In this document: in pieces, positions 1-9,959 of the stretch
How the letters are laid out: each line of letters begins with the position of its first letter
How positions within the stretch are numbered: position 1 is the first letter of the stretch
Assembly (NCBI RefSeq): GCF_000317435.1
Contig: NC_019751.1
Coordinates: 1,984,001 to 2,048,000 of the forward strand
Source: Calothrix sp. PCC 6303
GTDB lineage: Bacteria; Cyanobacteriota; Cyanobacteriia; Cyanobacteriales; Nostocaceae
Length of the DNA stretch: 64,000 nucleotides
Direction: 5' to 3'
Program-made: the position numbers and the translations under genes
Notes under the pieces: generated by a model
Seen by the model: only the letters and a program-made list of their open reading frames with translations
Database searches by the model: none
What the model was told of the DNA's origin: nothing

Positions 1-152
1 AATCCCGCAATCATTCGCAACAATGTAGATTTACCAGAACCTGAAGGTCCCAACAATGCCACCAATGAACCAGTTTTAAATTCCAAGCTCACATCATCAA
101 CTGCTCGGAAAGACCCGTAGTGCTTTGATACGTTTTCTACTGCTATACCCAT
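1..152 (-). CDS. cysA: Sulfate ABC transporter ATP-binding subunit CysA (5' end only)
   Basis: This is the first 50 or so codons of an ABC ATPase; the rest lies beyond the window edge. The translation begins [18 protein letters not shown] and contains the Walker A motif GPSGSGKS followed by TLLRMIAG, as in CysA/PotA-type importer ATPases. The ATG at 150-152 is preceded on the minus strand by a GGAGG ribosome-binding site 7 nt upstream. It lies downstream of cysT and cysW on the same strand, which makes sulfate/thiosulfate import the likely role, although the 537-bp gap from cysW is long for an operon. The assignment rests on context plus the ATPase motif; a different importer ATPase cannot be excluded from so short a piece. 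Confidence 0.8.
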   Translation of the reverse strand, partial: MGIAVENVSKHYGSFRAVDDVSLEFKTGSLVALLGPSGSGKSTLLRMIAG

Positions 153-689
153 AGGAAATCCTCCAATAAACTGATATCTTTAATACTACCGCTAGTTTAT
201 CGGAAAACAGTATTTATTAAAATAAAGTGTTTGTAGAGATGTAGTATTACTAGATCTCTACCATTAGTTATCCTGCAATTCAAATAGTGAATTAAGTAGG
301 TGGGTAGAAAAAATTATCGTTCTGGTCAGGGAGTAGTGAGTAGTGAGTAGGGGTAAGCGCAAACAAGGCGTGTAGCTTTGCTTCCGCCTTAGTTTGTAAG
401 AAGGCTTTGAGATGAATTTACATTCTGTTACATAGTTCCGTTTATTTCCGCCTACTTACTTAACCAGAATTTATTCAGCATATATGAGAATAACCCCCTA
501 GTAGTCTCTCAATTTTATTTTGATGATTATGTAGACATCCACAATCCTGTAGAGACGTAGCAATGCTACGTCTCTACAACCGTCATTTTTATCTTGACAG
601 ACCACTAGATAAATCTATGGGGTTTGGAAGTTTATTTAGAGAGTCTTTAATTTGGAAATTTTCTAACTCCTAAACTATCAATTTAATTT
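153..689. other. Non-coding gap between cysW and cysA
   Basis: No convincing gene is seen. The stretch holds a short tandem run of GTAGTGA-type units around 330-352 and a perfect 15-bp inverted repeat at 548-578. A promoter for cysA may lie here, but no clear -35/-10 pair could be assigned. Confidence 0.5.
548..578. repeat. Perfect 31-bp palindrome
   Basis: Arms TGTAGAGACGTAGCA and its exact reverse complement are separated by one A. It belongs to a family of small GTAGAGACG... palindromes seen again near 12568 and in the hgl cluster. It could form a hairpin in the cysTW transcript, but no T-run follows, so it is not a classical terminator. Confidence 0.8.
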
Positions 690-1535
690 TTATTCCACTT
701 CTTTGATCCGGGTTTTGCGCTCTAAAATCTCTTTTAAAACCAAAGTAACAACAGCTAACAATCCTAAAAGTACAGCAGCCGAAAAAGCTGCTTCTGTTTC
801 ATACTGTTTGTAAGCATCTTCGACGAATAACGGTAAACTTTGAGTTTTATCAGCAATATTTCCAGAAACTACAGAAACAGCACCAAATTCACCCATCGCT
901 CTCGCGTTAGTTAAAATTAAACCGTAAAGTAAACCCCAGCGAATATTGGGTAAAGTAACTCGCCAAAATATTTGCCATTCATTCGCACCCAAGGTTTTTG
1001 CTGCTTCTTCCTGTTCTGCACCTAGTTCTTCTAAAACCGGGATTACTTCCCTGGCTACAAATGGCATACTCACAAAGGATGTGGCTAGCACCATTCCTGG
1101 AAACGCAAAAATGATCTGAATACCATGCTCTTGTAACCAACCACCAAACCAACCTGTACGTCCGTATAACAAGACAATCATTAAACCTGCAACTACAGGT
1201 GAAATTGAAAAAGGCAAGTCAATTAGACTCAAAACAAAAGCACGACCGGGAAATTTGTTCCTTGCGATCGCCCAAGCTGCACAAAGACCAAATACCGTAT
1301 TTAATGGGATCGCTATAACTGCTAAAATCACTGTTAACCAAGCAGCGTGGAGAAAGCTAGCATGGGTCAAGTTAGCGAAAAATGGTCCAACTCCCTTTTT
1401 AAAGGCTTGGTAAAAAACATTGATAGCTGGGATATACATGACTAATCCCAAGTATGCGATCGCTATACCAATTAAAATCGCTGGGGTGAACCTTTCCCAA
1501 TCAAAACCCTGTTTCCCGTTCCTATCTCGCGTCAT
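690..1535 (-). CDS. cysW: Sulfate ABC transporter permease CysW
   Basis: This 281-aa inner-membrane protein is one of the two permease subunits that import sulfate/thiosulfate with CysT, CysA and a periplasmic binding protein. About six hydrophobic segments are visible (residues ~18-40, 62-90, 100-125, 140-160, 205-225, 250-270). The binding-protein-dependent permease loop that docks the ATPase is present around EEAAKTLGANEWQIFWRVTLP. The length is normal for the family. The ATG at 1535 lies inside the end of cysT (14-bp overlap), which implies translational coupling. Confidence 0.9.
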   Translation of the reverse strand: MTRDRNGKQGFDWERFTPAILIGIAIAYLGLVMYIPAINVFYQAFKKGVGPFFANLTHASFLHAAWLTVILAVIAIPLNTVFGLCAAWAIARNKFPGRAFVLSLIDLPFSISPVVAGLMIVLLYGRTGWFGGWLQEHGIQIIFAFPGMVLATSFVSMPFVAREVIPVLEELGAEQEEAAKTLGANEWQIFWRVTLPNIRWGLLYGLILTNARAMGEFGAVSVVSGNIADKTQSLPLFVEDAYKQYETEAAFSAAVLLGLLAVVTLVLKEILERKTRIKEVE

Positions 1536-2403
1536 AGCGTCTTCCCCAAGCTTGCAAGAGATTGATTAACAACAATAAAACCAAAGAAATGGTCAACAAT
1601 ACAACCCCAATCACAGTTGCACCCGAATAGTCATACTGTTCCAAACGTTGAAAAATCAACACTGGTGCAATCAAATCTTGATATGGTGTGTTAGAAGCAA
1701 TAATTACCGTTGAACCATATTCCCCAACTGCACGGGAGAATCCCAACGCGACACCAGTTAAAACCGTGGGAAACAAAGGAGGTGCGATTACTTTCCAAAA
1801 TGTTTGCCATTTGGAAGCACCTAAACTCCAAGAAGCTTCTTCCACTTCCTTTTCTAATTCTTGCAGTACAGGTTGCACTGTTCGCACAATGAAGGGTAAG
1901 GAAATGAATAGCATTGCCACCGCTAACCCAGTTCGAGTAAACGATACTTTAAAGGGTAATAGGGAGCCAATCCAACCATTCTGACTATAAACCGTAGCCA
2001 GTGTTAAACCTGCTACCGATGTTGGCAAAGCAAACGGTAAATCTATTGAGGCATCAATAATTCTCTTAAATGGAAAATCATAGCGTACCATCACCCAAGC
2101 AATTAAGGTTCCAAAAAAACCATTAACCAAAGCAGTCGCAACTGCCGTCACAAATGTGACCTCGTAGGCAGAAAGGGCAACCGGACTAGTGGCAATCTTC
2201 CAAAAGTTAGCAGGAGATTCCGTAGCTGCTTTTTGGAACATAGCAAGGATGGGTATAAACAACATCACCGTCAGGTAAAAAAATGTTATTTTCCAAGTCC
2301 AAGAGGATTTAAGTACCTGGTTGACAATATTATTAGGTGATGGTGTTTTTTCTCTACGGGGGTTTATCTGCTGCGGAGGAGTTGGAGAAGATGATACAGC
2401 CAT
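1522..2403 (-). CDS. cysT: Sulfate ABC transporter permease CysT
   Basis: This 293-aa membrane permease pairs with CysW. The first ~35 residues are polar and proline-rich, followed by six predicted membrane spans starting near residue 37. The ATPase-docking EAA loop is seen around EEASWSLGASKWQTFWKVIAPP, and the C-terminal spans are typical of CysT/CysU. It is the first gene of the minus-strand set cysT-cysW-(gap)-cysA. No sulfate-binding protein gene is seen in the 650 bp upstream, so the binding protein must be encoded elsewhere. Confidence 0.9.
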   Translation of the reverse strand: MAVSSSPTPPQQINPRREKTPSPNNIVNQVLKSSWTWKITFFYLTVMLFIPILAMFQKAATESPANFWKIATSPVALSAYEVTFVTAVATALVNGFFGTLIAWVMVRYDFPFKRIIDASIDLPFALPTSVAGLTLATVYSQNGWIGSLLPFKVSFTRTGLAVAMLFISLPFIVRTVQPVLQELEKEVEEASWSLGASKWQTFWKVIAPPLFPTVLTGVALGFSRAVGEYGSTVIIASNTPYQDLIAPVLIFQRLEQYDYSGATVIGVVLLTISLVLLLLINLLQAWGRRYDAR

Positions 2404-3049
2404 AATTTCCAGAATTAAGAATTGGGTTGAGAAGTCTGACTATTAGCTTCCCACAGAAGGCAAAACTTTAACCAACGGTTTCTCTATCGGAATACCGCGA
2501 TTAGTTCGGTGACATAAATATTACAGTTATAAGATTAAAAAATCAATAGATTTATCCACTATTTACCGATTGATCAATAGTAGAGTAGATTTTGGCTAAA
2601 GCTAGAGTTTAGAGTAATCGATTAGGCTGTAATTCTTCCCCAGACTTTTAATTATTCCTAATTTTCGGACTTTTAATTTCGTCACTAAGCCTATTTGCAG
2701 AAACGTGATGTATCTAAATATTTATCAATATTTTGTTACAAAGTACGGCTAACGCTGGATAATTTTGTTGAGCTTTGAGCTTGTCTGATATTGAGTCAAA
2801 GGGAGATTTGTAGTAGTTGATAGTTAAAAGCGATCGCACAAGTGGAAAATGCCCTATCCCCCTTACAAAACTTACTTGCGACTTGTTTCACCGAATAGGT
2901 AGAGGGGAAGGGGGCTTCCTCATCAGGGGGAGTAAGCCCTACCCATCCGCGCGGAGCGTCTCGTAGACAGAGCTACACCCTTCTAGGACGCTCTAAAAGA
3001 GTGCGGAGTCTGAGAGTCTTCTCCCTTGCTCCCGCTCCCCTGCTTCTTT
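2404..3049. other. Intergenic region upstream of cysT
   Basis: No ORF here looks like a real protein. The first ~350 bp are AT-rich and probably hold the cysTW promoter, but no motif can be assigned with confidence. From about 2930 to 3040 the DNA becomes GC-richer, low-complexity filler of the kind scattered through cyanobacterial intergenic DNA. Confidence 0.4.
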
Positions 3050-4192
3050 TCACTCTCCCTTATTCACCTTGGCAACACCTTTATCAATTACAGGCATTCT
3101 AGCTGCTCGAATACGCTGCCAGACAGTAAAGCTTAAAAGGATTACAATCGCCACCGCAGTGATCAACATTTGGAGAAATGTTAAATGCTGGTAATACATT
3201 GCCAATAGATTAGAAATCAAGGCAATAGACCACATAGTTAACGCTGCGTAACGCTGTGATAATCCCCAAGCCAATAGCCGATGGTGTAGGTGATCTTTTC
3301 CGGGAGTATTCATCGGATTTTTACCCGCCATCAATCGTCTAATTACAACCTGAGTTGTATCTAGCACTGGTAATAGCAGAAATAATACTGAAGGTACCAA
3401 ACCAAAAATCGTCGATGTTTGCAACTTACCCAAAATAGCTGTAGCTGCTAGCACATAACCAAAAAAGTATGCACCAGCATCACCCATAATAATGCGTGAC
3501 GGGTGGAAATTATGGCGCAAAAATCCTAAAGCACCACCTCCTAAAGCTGCCAAAACTAAAGTTGCAGCTGCCCGGTTTTCACCAGGTTGAGCGGAGACAG
3601 CCAGCAAACTCATCGCGGTAATAAAACCCACTCCCCCAACTAAACCATCCATTCCATCCATCAAATTGATGGCATTGGTGATTCCCACCACCCACAGAAC
3701 CGTCACCAAAATAGAGAGGGTTGAGTCAATGGGAGTTCCCATAGCAACTTTAATACTGATGCCATTGGCAACCAACAACAATGCAGTCAGGATCTGCACT
3801 AACAAACGAACAGAGGATGGTAAGCCGAATTGATCATCAATAAAGCCCACCAAAACTAGGATGGAGCCTCCTAGTAAAATCGTTAATACCTGAACTGGTA
3901 CATTTTGAAATTCAATCGGACGTAGTAAGCTAGCCAGTACTATCGCAGCGATTACACCTGCATAAATCGCCAAACCTCCTGCATTCGGTAATGGTTCGCG
4001 GTTGAGTCGTCTAGCATTGGGTTGATCTGCCCACCCAACTCGAAGTGCAAACTTCCGAACGGTGGGGATCAAGCGCCAAGTCACAACCCAAGCTAATAAA
4101 AATGTAAACACCACTGCCAACCAGCCGGAACCGCTAGGTTGGACAATTCCCAAAGCCTGAAGAAATCGGTATATATTCATCCCCTGAATCAA
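3050..4192 (-). CDS. WecA/MraY-family glycosyl-1-phosphate transferase
   Basis: This polytopic membrane enzyme should transfer a sugar-1-phosphate (probably GlcNAc-1-P from UDP-GlcNAc) to a polyprenyl phosphate, the first step of a surface polysaccharide. Family signatures are clear: GFIDDQFGLP, the catalytic NAINLMDGMDGLVGG block, GDAGAYFFGYVLA, and the cytoplasmic HHRLLAWGLS histidine loop. About ten hydrophobic spans are visible, and the 380-aa length fits. The frame opens at TTG 4192; the ATG at 4180 (MNIYRFL) is an equally good start. WecA/TagO-like is favoured over MraY because of the HHRLL loop and the lack of cell-wall neighbours. Confidence 0.85.
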   Translation of the reverse strand: MIQGMNIYRFLQALGIVQPSGSGWLAVVFTFLLAWVVTWRLIPTVRKFALRVGWADQPNARRLNREPLPNAGGLAIYAGVIAAIVLASLLRPIEFQNVPVQVLTILLGGSILVLVGFIDDQFGLPSSVRLLVQILTALLLVANGISIKVAMGTPIDSTLSILVTVLWVVGITNAINLMDGMDGLVGGVGFITAMSLLAVSAQPGENRAAATLVLAALGGGALGFLRHNFHPSRIIMGDAGAYFFGYVLAATAILGKLQTSTIFGLVPSVLFLLLPVLDTTQVVIRRLMAGKNPMNTPGKDHLHHRLLAWGLSQRYAALTMWSIALISNLLAMYYQHLTFLQMLITAVAIVILLSFTVWQRIRAARMPVIDKGVAKVNKGE

Positions 4193-4297
4193 GCATTACT
4201 GCTAATCCAACTGAGCTTCAACTGTATATTAATCATTTTTTTCACTTTTTTTTGGTATTGATTTGGTGTTGATTCACAATTTGACGGTTTTTACTCC

Positions 4298-4324
4298 TTA
4301 GCACTCTGGAACGTTGAGTGCTAA
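4298..4324. promoter_or_regulatory. CIRCE operator (HrcA binding site)
   Basis: The exact consensus inverted repeat TTAGCACTC - 9 nt - GAGTGCTAA lies 31 bp upstream of the groEL ATG. HrcA binds CIRCE to repress heat-shock chaperonin genes. A TTGACG hexamer at 4281-4286 could be the -35 box, placing the operator over the promoter core. Confidence 0.96.
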
Positions 4325-4355
4325 ATTGTCTAGTGTAGGGATTAAAAACTGGAAT

Positions 4356-6035
4356 ATGGCGAAGATAGTAGCATTTAATGACGAATCTCGGCGCGCTTTA
4401 GAACGAGGAATCAACGCTTTGGCGGATGCCGTAAAAATTACATTGGGACCAAAAGGACGCAATGTGCTTTTGGGGAAAAAGTTTGGCTCCTCGCAGATTG
4501 TCAATGATGGTATCACTGTTGCCAAGGAAGTTGAATTAGAAGACCCTCTAGAAAACACTGGTGCGCGTCTAATTCAAGAAGTTGCTTCCAAAACTAAGGA
4601 CGTTGCTGGGGATGGTACCACCACCGCCACAGTCTTAGCACAAGCGATGATTCACGAAGGCTTAAGAAATGTTGCCGCTGGCACCAACCCAATTAGCCTT
4701 AAGCGTGGTATTGACAAGACTATCGAAGTACTGGTGGAAGAAATTGCCAAAATGGCAAAGCCAGTAGAAGGTAGTGCGATCGCACAAGTTGCCACAGTCA
4801 GTGCTGGTAACGATGAAGAGGTCGGTGCTATGTTGGCTTCGGCGATGGAAAAAGTAACCAAAGATGGTGTAATTACAGTTGAGGAATCCAAATCCCTCAC
4901 CACCGAGTTAGAAGTCGTCGAAGGGATGCAAATTGATCGGGGCTATATTTCCCCCTATTTCATCACCGACAACGAACGGATGACAGTTGAGTTTGAAAAT
5001 GCTCGAATTCTGATCGTTGACAAAAAGATTAGCAATATCCAAGAGTTAGTTCCTGTTCTCGAAAAAGTTGCCCGTGTTGGTCAACCTCTGTTAATTATTG
5101 CCGAAGATGTTGACGGCGAAGCATTAGCGACTTTAGTTGTCAACAAAGCCCGTGGTGTTTTAGCAGTATGTGCAATTAAAGCCCCTGGTTTTGGTGAACG
5201 TCGCAAAGCAATGTTAGAAGATATTGCTGTTTTAACCCAAGGACAAATGATTTCTGAAGAAATCGGCTTGAACTTGGATACCGCAACATTAGAAATGTTG
5301 GGAACAGCTCGTAAAATTACTATAGACAAAGAAAGCACCACAATTGTTGCCGCTGGCGAAAATAAAGAAGATGTGCAAAAGCGCATCGCTCAAATTCGTA
5401 AGCAGTTGGAAAATAATGATTCCGACTATGACCAAGAAAAATTACAAGAGCGGATTGCTAAGTTAGCGGGTGGTGTAGCTGTAATCAAGGTTGGTGCGCC
5501 AACTGAAGTTGAGCTTAAAGATCGTAAATTACGCATCCAAGATGCCTTAAACGCTACTAAAGCCGCCGTTGAAGAAGGAATTGTTCCTGGTGGTGGTACA
5601 ACTTTGATTCACTTATCTAAAAAGATTGAAGAAATCAAGAAAAATCTCACCCCTGAAGAAGCAATTGGTGCTGACATAGTTGCCCGCAGTTTAGAAGCGC
5701 CCCTGCGCCAAATAGCTGATAATGCTGGTGCTGAAGGTTCTGTAATTGTAGTTCATGTCCGTGAATCGGATTTAAATATTGGTTACAATGCTTCCACAGG
5801 CAAATACGAAGATCTAATTGCGGCTGGTATTATCGATCCTGCCAAGGTTGTGCGTTCAGCACTACAAAATGCCGCTTCTATTGCCGGAATGGTTTTAACT
5901 ACCGAAGTTGTAATTGTGGAGAAACCCGAGAAGAAATCCGCTGCTGCCCCTGATATGGGCGGTATGGGTGGTATGGGTGGCATGGGTGGTATGGGTATGG
6001 GCGGCATGGGTATGGGCGGTATGGGAATGATGTAG
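4356..6035 (+). CDS. groEL: 60-kDa chaperonin GroEL (monocistronic copy)
   Basis: This is the ATP-dependent folding chaperonin, 559 aa from the ATG at 4356 ([18 protein letters not shown]). An in-frame TTG upstream falls inside the CIRCE operator and is rejected as the start. Seen are GPKGRNV and [11 protein letters not shown] in the nucleotide-binding region and a Gly-Met-rich tail of repeated GGM units. No groES precedes it, and the upstream neighbour is on the other strand. This matches the second, monocistronic chaperonin (groEL2/cpn60) that cyanobacteria carry besides a groESL operon. CIRCE indicates HrcA repression relieved by heat; a strong hairpin terminator follows at 6102-6135. Confidence 0.95.
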   Translation: MAKIVAFNDESRRALERGINALADAVKITLGPKGRNVLLGKKFGSSQIVNDGITVAKEVELEDPLENTGARLIQEVASKTKDVAGDGTTTATVLAQAMIHEGLRNVAAGTNPISLKRGIDKTIEVLVEEIAKMAKPVEGSAIAQVATVSAGNDEEVGAMLASAMEKVTKDGVITVEESKSLTTELEVVEGMQIDRGYISPYFITDNERMTVEFENARILIVDKKISNIQELVPVLEKVARVGQPLLIIAEDVDGEALATLVVNKARGVLAVCAIKAPGFGERRKAMLEDIAVLTQGQMISEEIGLNLDTATLEMLGTARKITIDKESTTIVAAGENKEDVQKRIAQIRKQLENNDSDYDQEKLQERIAKLAGGVAVIKVGAPTEVELKDRKLRIQDALNATKAAVEEGIVPGGGTTLIHLSKKIEEIKKNLTPEEAIGADIVARSLEAPLRQIADNAGAEGSVIVVHVRESDLNIGYNASTGKYEDLIAAGIIDPAKVVRSALQNAASIAGMVLTTEVVIVEKPEKKSAAAPDMGGMGGMGGMGGMGMGGMGMGGMGMM

Positions 6036-6101
6036 AATTTCCATCTGCTTTACCTATGGTTAATTGTGATTAACCCCTAGATTTATTATCATTAGTTCCA
6101 G

Positions 6102-6135
6102 AGCAGTTTGCCTAAATTCGGCAAGCTGCTTTTTT
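6102..6135 (+). terminator. Rho-independent terminator after groEL
   Basis: The stem AGCAGTTTGCC / GGCAAGCTGCT (11 bp with one G-U pair) has a 7-nt loop and is followed directly by TTTTT. It lies 67 bp after the groEL stop. A weaker hairpin (GGTTAAT...ATTAACC, 6058-6075) precedes it. Confidence 0.85.
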
Positions 6136-6307
6136 GCTGGCTGTTTTTTGGTGCTTGTAAACCAAATGTCAATTATGATTCCAGGGAAAGAGGTAAAATA
6201 CCTGATTTACGGATATTTTTCGTAGGTGCTAACCCGCCCTTGTGTAAACTTGGAAGTTCAGACCACATGCAGACGCAACTATTAGCCTATTTTGAACCCA
6301 CCATTTT

Positions 6308-7510
6308 ATGACTAGAAAACTTCACCTAACAACGACTAAAAAATCGAAAAAAAACCGTAAATATAGTAGCCGTCGTCACCTTGTTAAAAAAAGTGAAAAT
6401 GAAGAAGAAATTCAAGATTTTTATCATCATCCCGGAGAAATTCCTGGAACTCTAAATATAGCCGCAGATGCCGTTAAACCAAAGATTAGGTTGATTGATT
6501 ACAACGAAATTTATTTAATTGATAAAAAAGATTTAACCCCCCACGAATGTGGAGAATTTTTAGATACAGAGTCAGTATCCTGGGTAGATGTTCAAGGACT
6601 AGGAAATATTGAAATTATCCAAGCTTTGGGGGATATCTTTGAGTTGCATGATTTAGTATTAGAAGATGTGATTAATATGACGGAACGTCCTAAAATTGAG
6701 CATTATGAAGACCAGCTTGTGTTAATTGCCAGAATGGTCATGCCCAAAAAAAAGAAATGTGGTTTTCATAGCGAACAAGTTAGTTTTGTTTTGGGTAAGC
6801 ATTATTTGTTAACTATCCAAGAAGAACCAATTAGGGATTGTTTTGGAGCAGTCAGACATCGAATCAAATCGAATCGCGGTGTCATTCGCAAATATGGGGC
6901 TGATTATTTGGCTTATGCACTTTTGGATGCAATCGTTGATGGATTTTTCCCCGTTTTAGAAAAATATAGTGAACGAATTGAGGATTTGGAAGAGGAAGTA
7001 ATTTTGAATCCAACTCGTAGAACTTTGCAAAAAATCTATCGAGTCCGCAGAGAGTTGTTACAGTTGCGACGAGCGATTTGGCCACAACGAGATGTCATTA
7101 ATGCTTTGATTCGTGATAGTGGAGATTTGATCAGTCCTGAAGTACGGGTATATTTACGAGATTGTTACGATCATGCGGTACAAGTTATTGATATGGTGGA
7201 AACTTATCGAGAATTGGCTTCAGGCTTAATGGATGTATACTTATCCGCAGTCAGTAATAAAATGAACGAGATTATGAAATTCTTGACTGTGATGTCATCG
7301 ATTTTTATTCCTCTAACATTTATTGTGGGGATTTACGGGATGAACTTTAATACGGAGAAATCACCGTATAATATGCCTGAATTAAATTGGTATTGGGGGT
7401 ATCCACTTTGCTGGGCTGTGATGATTGCGATCGCGCTTTCCCTAATGTACCTATTCTGGCGAAGCGGTTGGTTTGACAATACTATTCCTCCTGAAAATAA
7501 TAAATCCTGA
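6308..7510 (+). CDS. corA: CorA-family Mg2+/Co2+ transporter
   Basis: This 400-aa inner-membrane divalent cation channel has a long cytoplasmic alpha/beta-plus-helix domain (residues ~60-330). Two C-terminal transmembrane helices (~340-360 and ~370-390) follow, and the hallmark YGMNF (GMN selectivity motif) ends the first. The first 40 residues are very basic, an extension common in cyanobacterial members. It is transcribed alone. Mg2+ is the probable substrate. Confidence 0.93.
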   Translation: MTRKLHLTTTKKSKKNRKYSSRRHLVKKSENEEEIQDFYHHPGEIPGTLNIAADAVKPKIRLIDYNEIYLIDKKDLTPHECGEFLDTESVSWVDVQGLGNIEIIQALGDIFELHDLVLEDVINMTERPKIEHYEDQLVLIARMVMPKKKKCGFHSEQVSFVLGKHYLLTIQEEPIRDCFGAVRHRIKSNRGVIRKYGADYLAYALLDAIVDGFFPVLEKYSERIEDLEEEVILNPTRRTLQKIYRVRRELLQLRRAIWPQRDVINALIRDSGDLISPEVRVYLRDCYDHAVQVIDMVETYRELASGLMDVYLSAVSNKMNEIMKFLTVMSSIFIPLTFIVGIYGMNFNTEKSPYNMPELNWYWGYPLCWAVMIAIALSLMYLFWRSGWFDNTIPPENNKS

Positions 7511-7573
7511 GCAAAAATCCCAAATATATCGTTAAAATCTGTAAACTTATCCAGGGAGTTTAAATCTCAAGCT

Positions 7574-8290
7574 ATGGCAAATATCGCAAGTGCAGATAAT
7601 AATTTACTTGTTATGACTTTCTACATTATTGGTATATCTTATACCTTTAATCGGATGATTGATTCTATCGATGAAAAAATAAATTTTACATCGCAAAAGG
7701 ATATTATTTCTGAACAATTAAAGGAACAAAATATTCAAGATGATGTGGGTATTTCTTTTAAACTAGGTGCTACTTATAGCCTAGGTGATCTGAAAGAACT
7801 ATTGATGTTTGTGGAGAATAAATCTGAAAATTTAGCTGTATATGTTGATTGGGATAATAGTTCCATAGTTGTGGAACATAGTAAACAATCTTATCGAGTG
7901 ATTCGCAAATCACCCGATATCACCCGTGACTTGGCAGTTCCCCAAAGCCCCAGCTTGGTAGCTCCCAAGAAAACACTCACCACAACGATTACTGCTGAAA
8001 ATACATTTGAACTTGATAAAGAAAGTGGAACTTATAAGGCGAATAAGGTAATTGTTGATATCGCCTCATTAGAAAAAAATCCTGTGAAAGCAAATAGAAT
8101 TCTCTTTAAAAAGTTTATGAATGAAGAGACTACTTTGCAGTTTTCATTACAATTAGTCCTAAGAATTTCAGAAGTACGCGCTGGTTTACAACCGGGCAGT
8201 AATAAACCACCTATGTGTATTGTTAATTGTCCTTTCGTAATTAGAAAGTTGCCTTGGACATATGCTTTACCTTGGAATAAAAAGAGATAG
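7574..8290 (+). CDS. Hypothetical protein
   Basis: This 238-aa protein resembles no family I can name. It has a short hydrophobic patch near the start (residues ~9-24) that is too weak for a confident membrane span, a mixed alpha/beta middle and a basic C-terminus ending PWNKKR. It follows corA by 63 bp on the same strand and precedes the RNase P RNA gene. Codon use looks like that of its neighbours and the frame is uninterrupted, which supports a real gene. Confidence 0.6.
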   Translation: MANIASADNNLLVMTFYIIGISYTFNRMIDSIDEKINFTSQKDIISEQLKEQNIQDDVGISFKLGATYSLGDLKELLMFVENKSENLAVYVDWDNSSIVVEHSKQSYRVIRKSPDITRDLAVPQSPSLVAPKKTLTTTITAENTFELDKESGTYKANKVIVDIASLEKNPVKANRILFKKFMNEETTLQFSLQLVLRISEVRAGLQPGSNKPPMCIVNCPFVIRKLPWTYALPWNKKR

Positions 8291-8400
8291 GAGAACGATT
8301 GCAGCGGGGATACAACCAAACGAATCAACTTATAGTCTCACTATCCCCCGCTCATTTCCTGTTGTTGAATTAACGCCATCAAAGATTACACTTGATCATG

Positions 8401-8866
8401 GGAGGGAGTAGGCGTAGGTAGTTACAGATTAGTCATAAAAGGCTAGTTTGAGGAAAGTCCGGGCTTCCGAAAGACCAGACTTGCTGGATAACGTCCAGTG
8501 CGTGCGAGCGTGAGGATAGTGCCACAGAAAAATACCGCCTAATTTAGTGAACGGTGAACAGTGAGCAGTGAGCAGGTAATACTTGATAACTGATAACTGG
8601 TAACTGCTAACTGATGAGGTAAGGGTGCAAAGGTGCGGTAAGAGCGCACCAGCAACATCGAGAGGTGTTGGCTCGGTAAACCCCGGTTGGAAGCAAGGTA
8701 AATGGAGCTATGGTTGGTCTTTTTCCAGTTCCTTTGATGAGAGCCGCTTGAGGCATTTGGTAACAAATGTCCCAGATAGATGACTACCCTTGTAATCTGG
8801 AAGTATGAAGAAATTTAATACTTTGAGATTTTGAGAACAGAACCCGGCTTATGTCCGACTCTCTCC
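8401..8866 (+). ncRNA. rnpB: RNase P RNA (M1-type), with a tandem-repeat insertion
   Basis: This is the catalytic RNA of RNase P, which matures the 5' ends of tRNAs. Recognised blocks are GAGGAAAGTCCGGGCT (5' conserved region), the CCAC.GAAAA.TACCGCC core, GGTAAACCCC, and the 3' region AGATAGATGACTACC followed by GAACAGAACCCGGCTTATG. The ends pair (GGAGGGAGT at 8401-8409 with ACTCTCTCC at 8858-8866), which sets the limits to within a few bases. Between about 8548 and 8622 the P12 region contains heptameric repeats (GTGAACA/GTGAGCA and TAACTGA types). Such STRR insertions in rnpB are known from heterocystous cyanobacteria. Confidence 0.95.
8548..8622. repeat. STRR heptamer block inside rnpB
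   Basis: Units such as GTGAACG, GTGAACA, GTGAGCA, GTGAGCA, then TGATAAC, TGATAAC, TGGTAAC and TGCTAAC follow one another. They extend the RNase P RNA P12 helix without touching the conserved core. The same repeat types recur at 59353-59425 and 60686-60758. Confidence 0.8.
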
Positions 8867-9114
8867 TTATTAATGTGTTAATTTTTATCCCAGAAATCTT
8901 TTTTTTGTTGTATTCCGCTATATTTATCCCTAAAGATCATATCGTCAACCTAAAGTTATTTAACAAAGTTTGGGGGTTTTATTCCCTAGTAATCAATGAC
9001 GGCAGGGGGTTGTGTGTCGGGGCGGCAGCAATAGGTGTGAAAACTTCCCCCACAAATGTGCCTTGTCTAAATCCCCGTTAGAAAACATACTCATTACTCA
9101 TTACTTATTTTTTA

Positions 9115-9834
9115 ATGTCCCTTGCATACCCGCGTCGTCAGCGACAGCTTGAAAATTTAATCAAAAAATTGGGTTTGTCTGTGCAAGCACCCATACGATG
9201 GAATCTGCTTGATATGGCATTAACTCATCCTACTGCTTCAGATACTGCCAACTATGAACAGCTAGAATTTGTCGGTGATGCTGTAGTTCGCTTGGCGGCA
9301 GCGGTTGTGTTGTGGGAAAATTATGCTGATTGTTCGGTTGGAGATTTTGCCGCAATTCGCTCGGTGCTAGTAAGCGATCGCGTTCTTGCTCAATTAGCCC
9401 GTTCTTATGGTTTAGAATTATATCTACTGGTGGCTGGTAGCGCCACTACTGATCAAGTTGGACAAGAATCACGCCTAGCTGACGCTTTTGAAGCGGTTCT
9501 CGGCGCTCTTTATCTAAGTACAAATAATCTTGAACTCATCCATCCCTGGCTTGATCCCCATTTCAAAAGCATGGCTGCTGAAATTCGTCTCGATCCCGCT
9601 CGACTTAACTATAAAGCTGCTCTACAGGAATGGACACAGGGACAATATAAAGTTTTGCCTGAATATCGAGTGATGGAAATCCATCAGCCTACCCACAGTG
9701 AAGAACGTTTTTTTGCAGAAGTTTTACTGCATGGTTCTAAGCTTGGTGAGGGTAAAGGACGCTCCATCAAGGCTGCGGAACAAGCTGCCGCCAAAGTAGC
9801 ATTTTTATCTGTCAGCCCTCCGCAAAAAGACTGA
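9115..9834 (+). CDS. rnc: Ribonuclease III
   Basis: This 239-aa enzyme cleaves double-stranded RNA in rRNA processing and mRNA turnover. The endonuclease domain (~15-150) has the signature NYEQLEFVGDAVV and the second acidic cluster ADAFEAVLGAL, which carries the catalytic Asp and Glu. The C-terminal dsRNA-binding domain (~165-235) ends with SIKAAEQAAAKVAF. The nearby RNase P RNA gene makes this a small RNA-processing neighbourhood. Confidence 0.94.
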   Translation: MSLAYPRRQRQLENLIKKLGLSVQAPIRWNLLDMALTHPTASDTANYEQLEFVGDAVVRLAAAVVLWENYADCSVGDFAAIRSVLVSDRVLAQLARSYGLELYLLVAGSATTDQVGQESRLADAFEAVLGALYLSTNNLELIHPWLDPHFKSMAAEIRLDPARLNYKAALQEWTQGQYKVLPEYRVMEIHQPTHSEERFFAEVLLHGSKLGEGKGRSIKAAEQAAAKVAFLSVSPPQKD

Positions 9835-9959
9835 GCCGCATCATCAGATTTAAGAGTTATGACTGAGGAGTTCCTTTGAAATCAAGCAGATCCCCGATTA
9901 ATGGGTGATAAACACTATATTTCAAGGGAGTTAACTTGTAACTTTTAATTTCTAAATAA

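Noticed and set aside
6108-6311. 67-aa ORF after groEL
   Set aside because: It starts inside the groEL terminator hairpin and has no protein-like features.
8851-9081. 76-aa hydrophobic ORF
   Set aside because: It begins within the 3' end of RNase P RNA and its second half looks random.
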